From assembly GCA_035627835.1 (NCBI GenBank), contig DASPKX010000171.1, positions 1 through 53,230 on the forward strand: a DNA stretch of 53,230 nt. The letters are read 5' to 3'. Both the position numbers and the translations under genes were made by a program. The notes below the pieces were generated by a model that was not told the DNA's origin, made no database searches, and was given only the letters and a program-made list of their open reading frames with translations. Shown here piece after piece: positions 17,102-26,251 of this stretch. How positions within the stretch are numbered: the stretch's first letter is position 1; each line of letters opens with the position of its first letter. The DNA is from DASPKX01 sp035627835 (GTDB lineage Bacteria; Verrucomicrobiota; Verrucomicrobiia; Limisphaerales; SXQI01).

Positions 17102-17398
17102 ATGAAGAGCGCCGGTTTCCCCGTAAACCTGGACCCACACTGCCAGCAGCCATTCATGTGCCCGCTGACGAAGGTTCAGGCAGGCTCTGCCGTGCGCATC
17201 AAGCGCCTCTCCGGCTCCACAGACGTGACCAATCGCTTGCGGGAGATGGGGTTCTGCGAGGAGCAAAAGATTCGACTGCTTAGCCAGCAAACCAACGTGA
17301 TCTGCCAGGTGTGCAATGTGCGCCTGGGCATTAGCTCCGCGCTCGCGGAACAAATTTTAGTCGAAGTGGTGGAACCAGCCCGGCGGGTTGCTGCCTAA
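17102..17398 (+). CDS. feoA: FeoA-domain protein (first copy)
   Basis: A 98-residue protein with a single FeoA/SH3-like domain starting at CPLTKVQAGSAVRIKRL and including NRLREMGFCEEQKIRLL and LAEQILVEV. FeoA is a small cytosolic partner of the FeoB ferrous-iron transporter. This copy has a 20-odd-residue N-terminal extension and several Cys (C20-type CPLTK, then CEE, CQVCN), unlike the second copy; the CxxC could bind metal, which is speculation. ATG at 17102 is used; ATG 17156 would give just the domain. Its stop TAA abuts the ATG of the second feoA (TAAATG). Confidence 0.82.
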   Translation: MKSAGFPVNLDPHCQQPFMCPLTKVQAGSAVRIKRLSGSTDVTNRLREMGFCEEQKIRLLSQQTNVICQVCNVRLGISSALAEQILVEVVEPARRVAA

Positions 17399-17644
17399 AT
17401 GCCTGCGGATCTCCTTCAACCCCTGACCTCCTTGCAGGTTGGCGCGCACGCCACAGTTGGCGAGATTAAGATAGCCGCAGGCAATCGCGCGCGTTTGATG
17501 GAAATGGGCTTGCTCGTGGGCACGCCTGTCGAACTGGTTCGGTTCGCTCCTTTGGGCGACCCTATCGAAATTAAGGTGCGGGGTTATCATTTAACCCTGC
17601 GCAAGCATGAAGCAGAGCAGATCCTGGTTCGTCCAAAAGCTTAA
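17399..17644 (+). CDS. feoA: FeoA-domain protein (second copy)
   Basis: An 81-residue FeoA-domain protein (LTSLQVGAHATVGEIKIAAGNRARLMEMGLLVGTPVELVRFAPLGDPIEIKVRGYHLTLRKHEA). The GDPIEIKVRGYHLTLR part is the textbook FeoA signature, so this copy is the more canonical one. It begins immediately after the first feoA stop and is followed 11 nt later by feoB. The separate FeoA-FeoA-FeoB arrangement implies that two different FeoA subunits serve one transporter. Confidence 0.88.
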   Translation: MPADLLQPLTSLQVGAHATVGEIKIAAGNRARLMEMGLLVGTPVELVRFAPLGDPIEIKVRGYHLTLRKHEAEQILVRPKA

Positions 17645-17655
17645 TCGGCCAGCTC

Positions 17656-19878
17656 ATGCGCACCGCGTCGGAATCCTCCCCTGTCAGCGCCCCGTCAGCG
17701 ACGGCATTTGTCGTGCTAACGGGCAATCCAAATTGCGGGAAGACCACGCTGTTTAACGCGTTGACGGGTCTCCGCGCAAAGGTGGGGAATTATGCCGGCG
17801 TTACGGTCGAGCGCAAAGAAGGGCGGATGCTTGGCACCGCACCGAAAGCGCCGATCACTGTTCTCGATCTTCCGGGCACCTACAGTTTAAGCCCCCAGTC
17901 GCTGGACGAGCAGATCTCCCGCGACGTTCTCCTCCAGCACTTGCCGGAGGTGCCCAAGCCCGATTTGGTTGTGGTGGTGGTGGATGCGTCCAACCTGGAA
18001 CGGAATCTTTACTACGCCACCCAGGTCATTGAGTTGGGCTACCCGACCATTCTCGCGCTGAACATGGTCGATGTGGCCGAGCAGAATGGGGTCAGCGTCT
18101 CCGCTGACCGCCTGCAAGAGCTTCTCGGTGTGCCAGTCATTCCGATTGTGGCCAGCATCGGCCAAGGGCTTCCGGCATTGCGCAATAGCATTCTGGAACG
18201 GGCGCACCAACGGGAGCGTCCCGCGATTGCCCGCGAGTTAATCGCCCTCCCTGCCCCCCTGCAGAAGGAAGTCAGCCGCCTGGCTGGCGCGCTGAAGCAG
18301 AAGGAATTTTCCCCGGAAGCCGCGGCATTGCTTTTAATCTCGGATGAGAAAGCCAAGGCGCCAGCTTCTTTGGAGCCTGAATTGGCGAAGGCTCGGACCG
18401 CGCTGGAGGCTCAAAGCATCGATTGGCGCAGCGCGGCCATTGAGGCGCGTTACAACGCCGTTGCGGAAATTCATCGCGAGGTGGTCGAGGATCAGTCGTT
18501 TGTTCACGAGACTTTCAGCGACAAACTCGACCGCGTGCTGACGCATAAAGTCTGGGGAATGCTGATCTTCCTCGGGATCATGGCATTGATGTTCCAGAGC
18601 ATCTTCACCTTTGCCGAATGGCCCATGACGTGGCTGGAGGAAGGGGTGAATTGGGTCGGCCAACGGGTTGGCGGCTGGCTGCCGCCCGGCGATCTGCAAA
18701 GCTTGCTGGTGGACGGGATGATCGCGGGCGTTGGCGCTGTGGTGGTGTTCCTGCCGCAGATTTGTTTGCTGTTCCTGTTCATTGGATTGCTCGAAGACAC
18801 CGGATACATGGCCAGGGCGGCCTTCCTGATGGACCGCCTGATGAGCAAGGTTGGCCTGCATGGGAAGAGCTTCATCCCGATGCTCAGCTCCTTTGCCTGC
18901 GCCATCCCGGGCATAATGGCGACGCGGACGATCGAGACGCCCAAGGATCGGTTAGTCACCATGCTTGTGGCGCCCCTTATGAGCTGCTCGGCTCGGCTTC
19001 CCGTTTACACGCTGCTGATCGCCGCGTGCATTCCGCAACGCGATTTTGGGTTCTTCGGCTCACGGGGGCTGACCATGCTCGCCATGTATCTGCTCGGTCT
19101 TTTTGTGGCGTTGGGGATGGCATGGATCTTCAAGAAAACCCTTCTGAGAGGAGAGACCCCATTCCTGATCATGGAGCTGCCTCCGTACAAAAAGCCGGTG
19201 CTAAAGGTGGTTCTCCGGCACATGGCTGATCGCGCCATGCTATTTCTGAAAAGAGCCGGTTCCATCATTCTTGGGATCAGCATCCTGCTTTGGTTCCTCG
19301 TCAGTTACCCTCGCAATGCCGCGGTGGAGCAGACTTTCGAAGCTCGCCGAACGGCGATCGAGCAACGGGCCACAACCACGGCGGATGGCCAACCGGATGA
19401 AGCCACTCAAGCAGCGTTGTCCTCCCTTGAAGCGGAGTTGGGCGGCGAACGCTTGCGCAACAGCTTCGCCGGCCGCGCGGGCCATTTCATTGAGCCGCTT
19501 ATTCGGCCGCTGGGGTTTGACTGGAAGATTGGGATCGGCATCGTGGCCTCTTTCGCGGCGCGGGAGGTATTCGTCAGCACAATGTCCACCGTTTATAATG
19601 TGGCCAGCGGCGATGATGAGGAGGCGACTAAAACAGTGGCGGAAACATTGCAGCAACAGCAGCGGCAGGACGGAACCCGGCTGTACACCCCGTTGCTGGG
19701 GGTCACGTTGATGGTGTTTTATGTTCTGGCCTTGCAATGCGTTAGCACGGTCGCAGTCATGCGGCGCGAGACGAACTCCTGGAAATGGCCGGTGTTCCAG
19801 TGGGTTTACATGGGCGCGCTAGCCTGGATCTTCGCTTTCATCACCTACCAGGGTGGGCGATTGCTCGGGTTCCAATAG
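17656..19878 (+). CDS. feoB: Ferrous iron transporter FeoB
   Basis: A 740-residue membrane iron transporter. The N-terminal G domain has G1 GNPNCGKTT (23-31), G2 Thr50 (GVTVE), G3 DLPG (71-74) and G4 NMVD (136-139). A helical GDI-like region follows, then the polytopic core with two Gate/nucleoside-recognition segments and the conserved PMLSSFACAIPGIMATR and PLMSCSARLPVY, which contain candidate metal-path Cys. A charged cytosolic loop (about residues 555-605) splits the last Gate. Length is normal for the family. It takes up Fe2+ across the inner membrane. Iron repression through the upstream palindrome at 17066 is likely. Confidence 0.95.
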   Translation: MRTASESSPVSAPSATAFVVLTGNPNCGKTTLFNALTGLRAKVGNYAGVTVERKEGRMLGTAPKAPITVLDLPGTYSLSPQSLDEQISRDVLLQHLPEVPKPDLVVVVVDASNLERNLYYATQVIELGYPTILALNMVDVAEQNGVSVSADRLQELLGVPVIPIVASIGQGLPALRNSILERAHQRERPAIARELIALPAPLQKEVSRLAGALKQKEFSPEAAALLLISDEKAKAPASLEPELAKARTALEAQSIDWRSAAIEARYNAVAEIHREVVEDQSFVHETFSDKLDRVLTHKVWGMLIFLGIMALMFQSIFTFAEWPMTWLEEGVNWVGQRVGGWLPPGDLQSLLVDGMIAGVGAVVVFLPQICLLFLFIGLLEDTGYMARAAFLMDRLMSKVGLHGKSFIPMLSSFACAIPGIMATRTIETPKDRLVTMLVAPLMSCSARLPVYTLLIAACIPQRDFGFFGSRGLTMLAMYLLGLFVALGMAWIFKKTLLRGETPFLIMELPPYKKPVLKVVLRHMADRAMLFLKRAGSIILGISILLWFLVSYPRNAAVEQTFEARRTAIEQRATTTADGQPDEATQAALSSLEAELGGERLRNSFAGRAGHFIEPLIRPLGFDWKIGIGIVASFAAREVFVSTMSTVYNVASGDDEEATKTVAETLQQQQRQDGTRLYTPLLGVTLMVFYVLALQCVSTVAVMRRETNSWKWPVFQWVYMGALAWIFAFITYQGGRLLGFQ

Positions 19879-19922
19879 CCTTTTCTGAGCCCCCCCTCCC
19901 GTCTATACTTGGCGGCGGGTTC

Positions 19923-20507
19923 ATGAACGAGAGCATCCGCACATTCATCGCCGTTGCGATTCCCGAAGCTGTAAAAAGGGAGGTTCTTGCCGCGCAGGAT
20001 CGCTTAAGGAAACAAGTTGGCGCGGAGAAGAAAGTTCGTTGGAGCCCACCGGAACAACTTCACCTGACGCTTCGGTTCCTCGGCAATGTGCCGGCCGGTG
20101 AAATCGAGTCGTTGATCGCTCAAGTGCAACAGAGCGCCGCCGAAGCGGAGCCGTTCGAGCTTCAGGTCAGCGGGGTTGGATGCTTCCCAAGCTTTGCAAA
20201 TCCGCGTGTGATCTGGGCGGGCATCCATGGCGACCTTCCCCGGCTGATTGAGTTGCAAAAGCAGATCGAAACTCGAACCGCAGAGGTGGGAGAACCGCCG
20301 GAAAAGCGAGACTACAAGCCGCACCTCACGTTGGGCCGAGTCAAAGCTGAAAGCCTCGCAGAGCTTCGGCATATCGGTCTAACGACCAGAGAATACAAAA
20401 TCCCCGCTTCCTCATCCTGGCGGGTCGAGGAAGTGGAGATTATTCGAAGCGATCTTTCCCCCAGCGGCTCAACGTACACGACGCTCAGCCACGTCCGGCT
20501 CGGTTAA
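19923..20507 (+). CDS. thpR: RNA 2',3'-cyclic phosphodiesterase
   Basis: A 194-residue 2H-phosphoesterase. The paired HxTx motifs are HLTL at 47-50 and HLTL at 134-137. The start RTFIAVAIPEAVKRE and the ending in SDLSPSGSTYTTL are typical of the ThpR/LigT family, which hydrolyses 2',3'-cyclic phosphates on RNA or tRNA ends. ATG at 19923 is clear; the frame open upstream overlaps feoB and is ignored. A TATACT element at 19904-19909 could be its -10, giving a very short leader, but no good -35 is seen. It converges on the DUF4126 gene with 6 bp between stops. Confidence 0.88.
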   Translation: MNESIRTFIAVAIPEAVKREVLAAQDRLRKQVGAEKKVRWSPPEQLHLTLRFLGNVPAGEIESLIAQVQQSAAEAEPFELQVSGVGCFPSFANPRVIWAGIHGDLPRLIELQKQIETRTAEVGEPPEKRDYKPHLTLGRVKAESLAELRHIGLTTREYKIPASSSWRVEEVEIIRSDLSPSGSTYTTLSHVRLG

Positions 20508-20513
20508 GCAGCT

Positions 20514-21077
20514 TTACAAGGCTACTTTCGTGGTGCGACGGACGAGCTTGAGGATCACCCAGCCGATTACGGCGGCAACGGCGATTAAAGCCACGATTGG
20601 AGCAACAATGGCCAGGAAGGCAGTTCCGATGGCGCCGCCCAACTCAGCGGTGGCGAACAAAGGGTTGGCCAAACCAGCAGTGGTCGCTGTCGAGGCGCCG
20701 CGGACCAAAACAGTCATACCCTGAACGGCTCCGGCAATGCCGCCGCCGGCGATGATGCCGAGGCTCCATTGCATGAACGGGCTCACGTCAGTGACCATGG
20801 AGGCAGTGACAATGCTGCCTGCCACAATTGCCGCAGGTGTCGCGACGGTATCGAGAAAGTTGTCCACCCACGGGATGTAATACCCCCCAATTTCAAGGGC
20901 GGTGGCGATGCCAAAAGCCGCCATGGCCGGGGTGGAGGCAATCCAGTCAAAGCTCGGGGCAAGCGAGAGATGCCCCGCGTGGGCCGCAATGCTGGTGATC
21001 AGCAGTGGGACGAAAATCCGAAAGCCGCAGGCCGCGCTCAGCCCGAGGCCAATGCACAAACTCAACAACAGATCCAT
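20514..21077 (-). CDS. DUF4126 multi-spanning membrane protein
   Basis: A 187-residue, very hydrophobic, glycine- and alanine-rich protein with about five membrane segments. Its GLSAACGFRIFVPLL start and EIGGYYIPWVDNFLDTVATP region are hallmarks of DUF4126, a family of unknown function. The ATG at 21077 (MDLLLSLC) is chosen over an upstream TTG in the same frame. It is divergent from acnA. Nothing nearby indicates its role. Confidence 0.82.
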   Translation of the reverse strand: MDLLLSLCIGLGLSAACGFRIFVPLLITSIAAHAGHLSLAPSFDWIASTPAMAAFGIATALEIGGYYIPWVDNFLDTVATPAAIVAGSIVTASMVTDVSPFMQWSLGIIAGGGIAGAVQGMTVLVRGASTATTAGLANPLFATAELGGAIGTAFLAIVAPIVALIAVAAVIGWVILKLVRRTTKVAL

Positions 21078-21221
21078 ACGCAGAGAATAACACAAATTCG
21101 CATGGGCTTGTTACAAATTTTTGCCCCGGATTCTGGCCGGACCCTTGCATGCCGCCGTTGCGTCTTTTAACAGAAGACCCTTATTGTATGCCCGCCCGCC
21201 GCGGTGGGCGCTGCAACAACC

Positions 21222-24143
21222 ATGAGCCAATTACACAACTTGTTCAGTTCACTTTCGGAATTTTCCCTGGCCGGTGGCCGCAAAGGAAAATTCTATTCCC
21301 TGCCCAGCCTGGAAAAGCAGGGAGTTGGAGCCATTAGCCGTTTGCCTGTTTGCCTCCGGATCGTGCTCGAGTCATTGCTCCGCAATTTTGACGGGAAGAA
21401 GATCAGCGAGCAGGACATCCGCAATCTAGCAGGATGGCAGCCCACCGCCGAACGGACCGCAGAGATCCCGTTCATGGTCGCGCGCATTGTGCTGCAGGAT
21501 TTTACGGGTGTGCCATTGCTGGTGGATCTGGCAGCCATGCGCTCAGCCGCGGCGCGGCTCGGAGCAAACCCCAAGATCATTGAACCCTTGGTTCCGGTGG
21601 ACCTGGTTGTGGATCACTCCGTGCAGGTCGATGTGGCCGGCAGCAAGGAAGCCCTCCGCTTGAACATGGAGATCGAGTTCAAGCGGAACCAGACACGCTA
21701 CCAGTTCCTGAAGTGGGGGATGCAAGCCTTTGAGACGTTCAAGGTCGTTCCCCCCGGTATAGGCATCGTTCACCAGGTCAACCTCGAATACCTCGCCAAA
21801 GGGGTGCTCAACAAACAGGATCTCTTCTACCCGGATTCTCTCGTCGGCACTGACTCACACACCACCATGATCAACGGCCTGGGGATCGTTGGTTGGGGTG
21901 TGGGCGGAATTGAGGCGGAAGCAGGCATGCTTGGGCAGCCAGTTTACTTCCTCACTCCCGATGTGGTGGGGGTTTATCTCACTGGGGAACTCCGCGAAGG
22001 CGTCACGGCCACTGACCTCGCCTTGACCGTCACGCAAATGCTGCGCAAGGCGAAGGTCGTCGGCAAATTCGTGGAATTCTTTGGCCCCGGCGCATCTGCG
22101 CTGCCCGTTGTCGACCGCGCAACCATCGCGAACATGGCTCCAGAATATGGAGCCACGATGGGCTTCTTCCCCGTGGATGAAGAATGCTGCGAATATCTGC
22201 GCGCCACGGGCCGCACCAAGGAGCAGGTCTCCAACTTCCGCAATTATTTTCAGGCGCAGCAGCTCTTTGGCATGCCGGAGCGGAATGACATCGATTACTC
22301 CACAGTGCTGGAGCTGGATCTCTCCGGTGTGCAGCCGAGCGTGGCTGGCCCCAAGCGCCCGCAGGATCGCATCGAGCTTCCGCACCTTAAGTCGCGCTTT
22401 GAGGAACTCTTTGCCAAACCGGTTACGGAGAACGGCTACGCCAAGAAAGCCGAGGATCTGTCGAAAAGATACTCTGTGACGCTGGGCGCTGACCGCACGG
22501 TGGCAGCCCAGACAGCCGCAGGCGGCGGGGCGCAAGCCCAGGAAAGCCAGCCGGTGCCCACGGCGGAGGGTCCAAATACCAGCCCCAAAAACACAAGCGC
22601 GCTCACTGAGCTGGAAATGATGAACAACCGGCCCACTCCCGATCGGGTGGAGAAGGAGCAGGCCCAAACGGCCAGCCAAACCGGGCCAGCCTCACTCACC
22701 GATTTAGGCCATGGCGATGTTCTGATTGCGGCGATCACTTCCTGCACAAACACCTCGAACCCGAGCGTGATGTTGGCGGCCGGTTTGCTCGCCCGCAAAG
22801 CGGTGGACCGCGGGTTGCGCGTGAAGCCAACCGTGAAGACCTCTCTCGGGCCAGGCTCGCGTGTTGTCTCCGAATATCTCAACAAAACTGGCCTCCAAAA
22901 GTATTTGGATCAGCTCGGGTTCCAGGTTGTTGGTTATGGTTGCACGACTTGCATCGGCAACTCTGGCCCGCTCGACCCTCGCATCGAAGATGTCATCGTC
23001 AGCAATGACCTGGTGGCCGCGTCTGTGCTGTCCGGCAACCGCAACTTCGAAGCGCGAGTCCATCAGAGCATCAAGGCAAACTTCCTGATGAGCCCGCCGT
23101 TGGTTGTGGCGTTTGCGCTGGCCGGGAATGTTGACATCGACCTTTCCACGCAAGCCTTGGGCACGGACAAGAACGGCAAGCCGGTTTACTTGAAAGAGAT
23201 CTGGCCAAGCCTCCAGGAAGTTCGCGACCTGCTGGAGTCCGCGTTCGAGCCGGAAACTTATCGGAAGCTCTATAGCGACTTCACTTCGCAGAACCCGTTG
23301 TGGGAAGAGATTCCAGCGCCCGCTGGCGACCTCTATGAGTGGGATCAAAAATCCACTTATATTCAGGAGCCTCCTTTCTTCACGAACTTCAGCACGGAAG
23401 TGGGTAAAATTGGCGAAATCCGCAACGCCCGACCGCTCGCGATCTTTGGTGATTCCGTGACGACGGACCACATCAGCCCTGCCGGCGCGATCAAGAAGAC
23501 TTCGCCCTCTGGCATTTATTTGATCAAAGAGGGCGTTCCAGTCGAAGACTTCAATAGCTACGGCGCGCGTCGCGGGAATGACCGCGTGATGGTGCGCGGC
23601 ACCTTTGCCAATGTGCGCATCAAGAACCTGATGGTTCCTGGCGTTGAAGGTGGCGTGACGGTGCATTATCCGAGTGGGGAACGGCTGCCCATTTACGACG
23701 CGGCTGTTCGCTATAAGGAGACGCAAACGCCTTTGGTCGTGATCGCTGGGCAGGAGTATGGCACCGGCAGTTCCCGCGATTGGGCTGCTAAAGGAACAGC
23801 GCTGCTCGGGGTGCGGGCAGTCGTCGCGCAATCGTTTGAACGCATTCACCGCTCGAATCTGGTCGGCATGGGCGTTCTACCGATGCAATTCGAGGAAGGC
23901 GCCTCCGCGCAAACGCTTGGCCTCACCGGCTCGGAGACTTTCGATATCGTTGGACTGGATGACAACTTGAAGCCACAGCAAATGCTGAAGCTGCGGATCA
24001 CGAGTCCAGACGGCAGCTCGAAGGAGGTTCCGGTGCGCTGCCGAATCGACACTCCCATCGAGGTCGATTACTACCGCCAGGGCGGCATTCTGCCGTTTGT
24101 GATGCGGCAGTTGCTCGGCAATTCAAGGCCCCAAGCCGCCTGA
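21222..24143 (+). CDS. acnA: Aconitate hydratase A with a low-complexity insertion
   Basis: A 973-residue AcnA/IRP-type aconitase that interconverts citrate and isocitrate in the TCA cycle. The [4Fe-4S] ligands are Cys508 (TSCTNTSNP), Cys574 and Cys577 (CTTCIGNSG). The swivel domain (GQEYGTGSSRDWAAKG) is intact. Compared with E. coli AcnA (ligands C435, C501, C504), the protein carries about 73 extra residues between the first domains and the cluster motif. They form a Gln/Ala/Pro/Thr-rich stretch at about residues 415-490 (QTAAGGGAQAQESQPVP and beyond). ATG at 21222 gives the normal N-terminus; an in-frame GTG lies six codons upstream. Confidence 0.94.
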   Translation: MSQLHNLFSSLSEFSLAGGRKGKFYSLPSLEKQGVGAISRLPVCLRIVLESLLRNFDGKKISEQDIRNLAGWQPTAERTAEIPFMVARIVLQDFTGVPLLVDLAAMRSAAARLGANPKIIEPLVPVDLVVDHSVQVDVAGSKEALRLNMEIEFKRNQTRYQFLKWGMQAFETFKVVPPGIGIVHQVNLEYLAKGVLNKQDLFYPDSLVGTDSHTTMINGLGIVGWGVGGIEAEAGMLGQPVYFLTPDVVGVYLTGELREGVTATDLALTVTQMLRKAKVVGKFVEFFGPGASALPVVDRATIANMAPEYGATMGFFPVDEECCEYLRATGRTKEQVSNFRNYFQAQQLFGMPERNDIDYSTVLELDLSGVQPSVAGPKRPQDRIELPHLKSRFEELFAKPVTENGYAKKAEDLSKRYSVTLGADRTVAAQTAAGGGAQAQESQPVPTAEGPNTSPKNTSALTELEMMNNRPTPDRVEKEQAQTASQTGPASLTDLGHGDVLIAAITSCTNTSNPSVMLAAGLLARKAVDRGLRVKPTVKTSLGPGSRVVSEYLNKTGLQKYLDQLGFQVVGYGCTTCIGNSGPLDPRIEDVIVSNDLVAASVLSGNRNFEARVHQSIKANFLMSPPLVVAFALAGNVDIDLSTQALGTDKNGKPVYLKEIWPSLQEVRDLLESAFEPETYRKLYSDFTSQNPLWEEIPAPAGDLYEWDQKSTYIQEPPFFTNFSTEVGKIGEIRNARPLAIFGDSVTTDHISPAGAIKKTSPSGIYLIKEGVPVEDFNSYGARRGNDRVMVRGTFANVRIKNLMVPGVEGGVTVHYPSGERLPIYDAAVRYKETQTPLVVIAGQEYGTGSSRDWAAKGTALLGVRAVVAQSFERIHRSNLVGMGVLPMQFEEGASAQTLGLTGSETFDIVGLDDNLKPQQMLKLRITSPDGSSKEVPVRCRIDTPIEVDYYRQGGILPFVMRQLLGNSRPQAA

Positions 24144-24156
24144 TCGGAGTCATGGC

Positions 24157-25302
24157 ATGACCGCCCGCCTGCTCGAGATCACGCAGCAGATTATTCGTGC
24201 TGCCCTGGCGGGGGAACGCGTGGACAAGGCTCTCCGCGAGGGGCTCGCGTACCATCGGCGGCTCACGGTCGATGAGAAGACAACGATAGCGCAGGGGATC
24301 TTCACGTACTTCCGATGGGTTGGGTGGATCACGCCGGATCCAATGAAGGATCCGGAGAAAGCGAGCGGCTTCGTGGAAATCCGACGAACCGCGGAATTGG
24401 CAGCGCGGTTCTCAGCCAAACCCGGGAGCTTCGCGGATGACGAACTGTTGGCGCACTGGGCGCCAGCATGGGTGGCTGAGGTGATGCCTGTAAGTGCGTC
24501 GCTGGTGCGAGCCTTTCAAGCCCCTCCCCTGCTCTGGCTCCGCGCAAAGCCTGGCGAGCGCGAGATGCTCGCGGGGTCGCTGCAGGATGTGGAGATTGCG
24601 CCGAAAGGGTTTCCTGATGCCCTGGCCTACACCGGTCCCGATGATCTATTCCGGCACCCGTTGTTCCACCAAGGCGCTTTCGAGATCCAGGATTTGGCCT
24701 CCCAGGCGGTCGGGATCATGTGCGATCCCCAGGAAAAGGAAACCTGGTGGGACGCTTGCGCGGGTGAAGGCGGCAAGACGATGCACCTCGCGCAGCTCAA
24801 GAAAAACAAAGGCCTTATTTGGGCGAGCGACACCGCCCAGTGGCGCCTCGACAACCTGAAACGCCGCGCGGCGCGAGGGGGGGTATTTAATTACCGTATG
24901 GCCAGTTGGAAGGGCGACGCAAACCTGCCAACCAAGACGAAGTTTGACGGGATTTTAGTGGATGCCCCTTGCAGCGGGATGGGCACCTGGGGCCGGAACC
25001 CTCAAGCGCGCTGGACGACCACAGCCAAAGACGTTCAGGAGCTTGCCGCGCTGCAAAAACAACTCCTTACGCATGCTGTAAAAGGGTTGAAGCCTGGTGG
25101 ACGGCTCATTTACTCCGTTTGCACACTTGCGCGCCCGGAGTGCGACGAGGTGGTGGAGTCCATTTCGGCTGCGCAACCCCAGCTCCGCCCGCTCGAGTTA
25201 ACCGCCCCCTTCTCTGGCGCGCGGAGCGCCACTCATTCCATTACTCCGTTGCAGACGCGCAGCAACGCAATGTTCGTCGCCGGTTGGCATTTGCCCTCTT
25301 AA
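24157..25302 (+). CDS. RsmB/NOP2-family RNA (cytosine-5) methyltransferase
   Basis: A 381-residue SAM-dependent RNA m5C methyltransferase. The SAM-binding loop is DACAGEGGKT (199-208). Motif IV is DAPCSGMGT, with Cys272 as the release Cys, and motif VI is YSVCTLARPE, with Cys322 as the nucleophile. The C-terminal end FVAGWHL is also typical. The N-terminal 120 residues are helical and resemble a reduced RNA-binding region rather than a full NusB domain. It modifies rRNA or tRNA; the target is unknown. It starts 13 nt after acnA, with GGAG upstream of the ATG. Confidence 0.88.
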   Translation: MTARLLEITQQIIRAALAGERVDKALREGLAYHRRLTVDEKTTIAQGIFTYFRWVGWITPDPMKDPEKASGFVEIRRTAELAARFSAKPGSFADDELLAHWAPAWVAEVMPVSASLVRAFQAPPLLWLRAKPGEREMLAGSLQDVEIAPKGFPDALAYTGPDDLFRHPLFHQGAFEIQDLASQAVGIMCDPQEKETWWDACAGEGGKTMHLAQLKKNKGLIWASDTAQWRLDNLKRRAARGGVFNYRMASWKGDANLPTKTKFDGILVDAPCSGMGTWGRNPQARWTTTAKDVQELAALQKQLLTHAVKGLKPGGRLIYSVCTLARPECDEVVESISAAQPQLRPLELTAPFSGARSATHSITPLQTRSNAMFVAGWHLPS

Positions 25303-25413
25303 CCGTTAGAAACGCTGCCGCGTTTGGGCGTTTGCGCCAAAAAGTCGCGCTTGCATTGATGTAGGCATGGGCTATCGTCCCCGTCTCGATTTTTCGGAAT
25401 TAGTAGAAACGAT

Positions 25414-25971
25414 ATGCCAACAGCCAACGATCTCCGCAAAGGCATGGCCATTAGTTATAATGGCGATGTCGCTGTCATTCTCGAAACCCAGCACCGCACC
25501 CCTGGGAATCTCCGCGCCTTCGTCCAGGCGACGATCCGCAGCATCAAGACTGGCAAATCGTCCGACGTTCGCTTTGCTTCCACGGAACGCGTGGACGTCA
25601 TCCCCATGATGACTCGCAAGATGGAGTTCAGCTACATGGACGGGACCGATTATGTGTTCTCCGATCCGGAGACATTTGAAACCGTGACCCTCTCTCCTGA
25701 GTTGGTCGGCGACGCGAAGAATTACCTCGTGGAAAACGCCACCGTGACTGTCACCTTCGTTGATGACAAAGCCGTTTCCCTGGAACTCCCTTCCAGTGTG
25801 ACCCTGACCGTCACCGACGCGCCGGAAGGCATCCGCGGCGACTCAGCGAACAACGTGCAGAAGCCAGTGACCCTCGAGACCGGCATTCAGGTCCAGGTGC
25901 CTTTGTTCATCAAGACGGGCGAAAAAATCCGCATCGACACTCGCACCGGCAAGTACATGGAGCGCGCGTAA
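25414..25971 (+). CDS. efp: Elongation factor P with a non-Lys/Arg tip
   Basis: A 185-residue EF-P with the three beta-barrel domains and normal length; the C-terminal FIKTGEKIRIDTRTGKYMERA is diagnostic. EF-P rescues ribosomes stalled on polyproline. At the domain-I tip, where E. coli has PGKG with modified Lys34, this protein reads TPGNLRAF: Asn32 replaces the modified residue and Leu33 the Gly. Neither the Lys used by EpmA or the B. subtilis pathway nor the Arg used by EarP is at that position; Arg34 lies two residues further on. No modification gene is seen nearby. A strong terminator follows 26 bp after the stop. Confidence 0.93.
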   Translation: MPTANDLRKGMAISYNGDVAVILETQHRTPGNLRAFVQATIRSIKTGKSSDVRFASTERVDVIPMMTRKMEFSYMDGTDYVFSDPETFETVTLSPELVGDAKNYLVENATVTVTFVDDKAVSLELPSSVTLTVTDAPEGIRGDSANNVQKPVTLETGIQVQVPLFIKTGEKIRIDTRTGKYMERA

Positions 25972-25997
25972 CGGCGGCTTCCACGTCGAAAACCTTC

Positions 25998-26032
25998 AAT
26001 CCCGAAGAGCGAAAGTTCTTCGGGATTTTTCT
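25998..26032 (+). terminator. Rho-independent terminator of efp
   Basis: An 11-bp perfect stem (AATCCCGAAGA at 25998-26008 with TCTTCGGGATT at 26017-26027), an 8-nt loop and a run of T ending near 26032. It lies 26 bp after the efp stop on the plus strand. Confidence 0.92.
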
Positions 26033-26069
26033 TGTACGAAACCTGTGAACTGAGAGTGTTCAGGGGAAT

Positions 26070-26117
26070 AAAAAAGCGGGTTTTGGCGAACACACGGTTA
26101 ACGTCACCAAAACCCGC
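26070..26117 (-). terminator. Rho-independent terminator for the recN transcript
   Basis: Arms GCGGGTTTTGG (26076-26086) and CCAAAACCCGC (26107-26117) pair perfectly over 11 bp. On the minus strand the second arm is followed by six T (26075-26070). It lies about 135 nt beyond the recN stop and faces the efp terminator, so the two converging transcripts are each stopped in the shared spacer. The 3' untranslated stretch between it and recN is A/T-rich without visible genes. Confidence 0.85.
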
Positions 26118-26251
26118 CGCCTACTCACTCGAGCAAGCTGCACACAACTTCGAGAGAGGTTCTCACGAGAGTTGAGGGAATGCGGAAAGTGAACCACAAA
26201 TCCGAAAAAATGAAACACTATTTTTGGAAAAATTTTGCGGCGGTGAGGACG

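Noticed and set aside
18334..18861. A 175-codon minus-strand frame opposite feoB
   Set aside because: His- and Gln-rich antisense frame over intact feoB; no start signal.
22704..23849. A long open frame (381 codons) on the minus strand opposite acnA
   Set aside because: It is antisense to well-conserved acnA coding sequence, and its composition (Arg/His-rich) is that of a shadow frame in high-G+C DNA.
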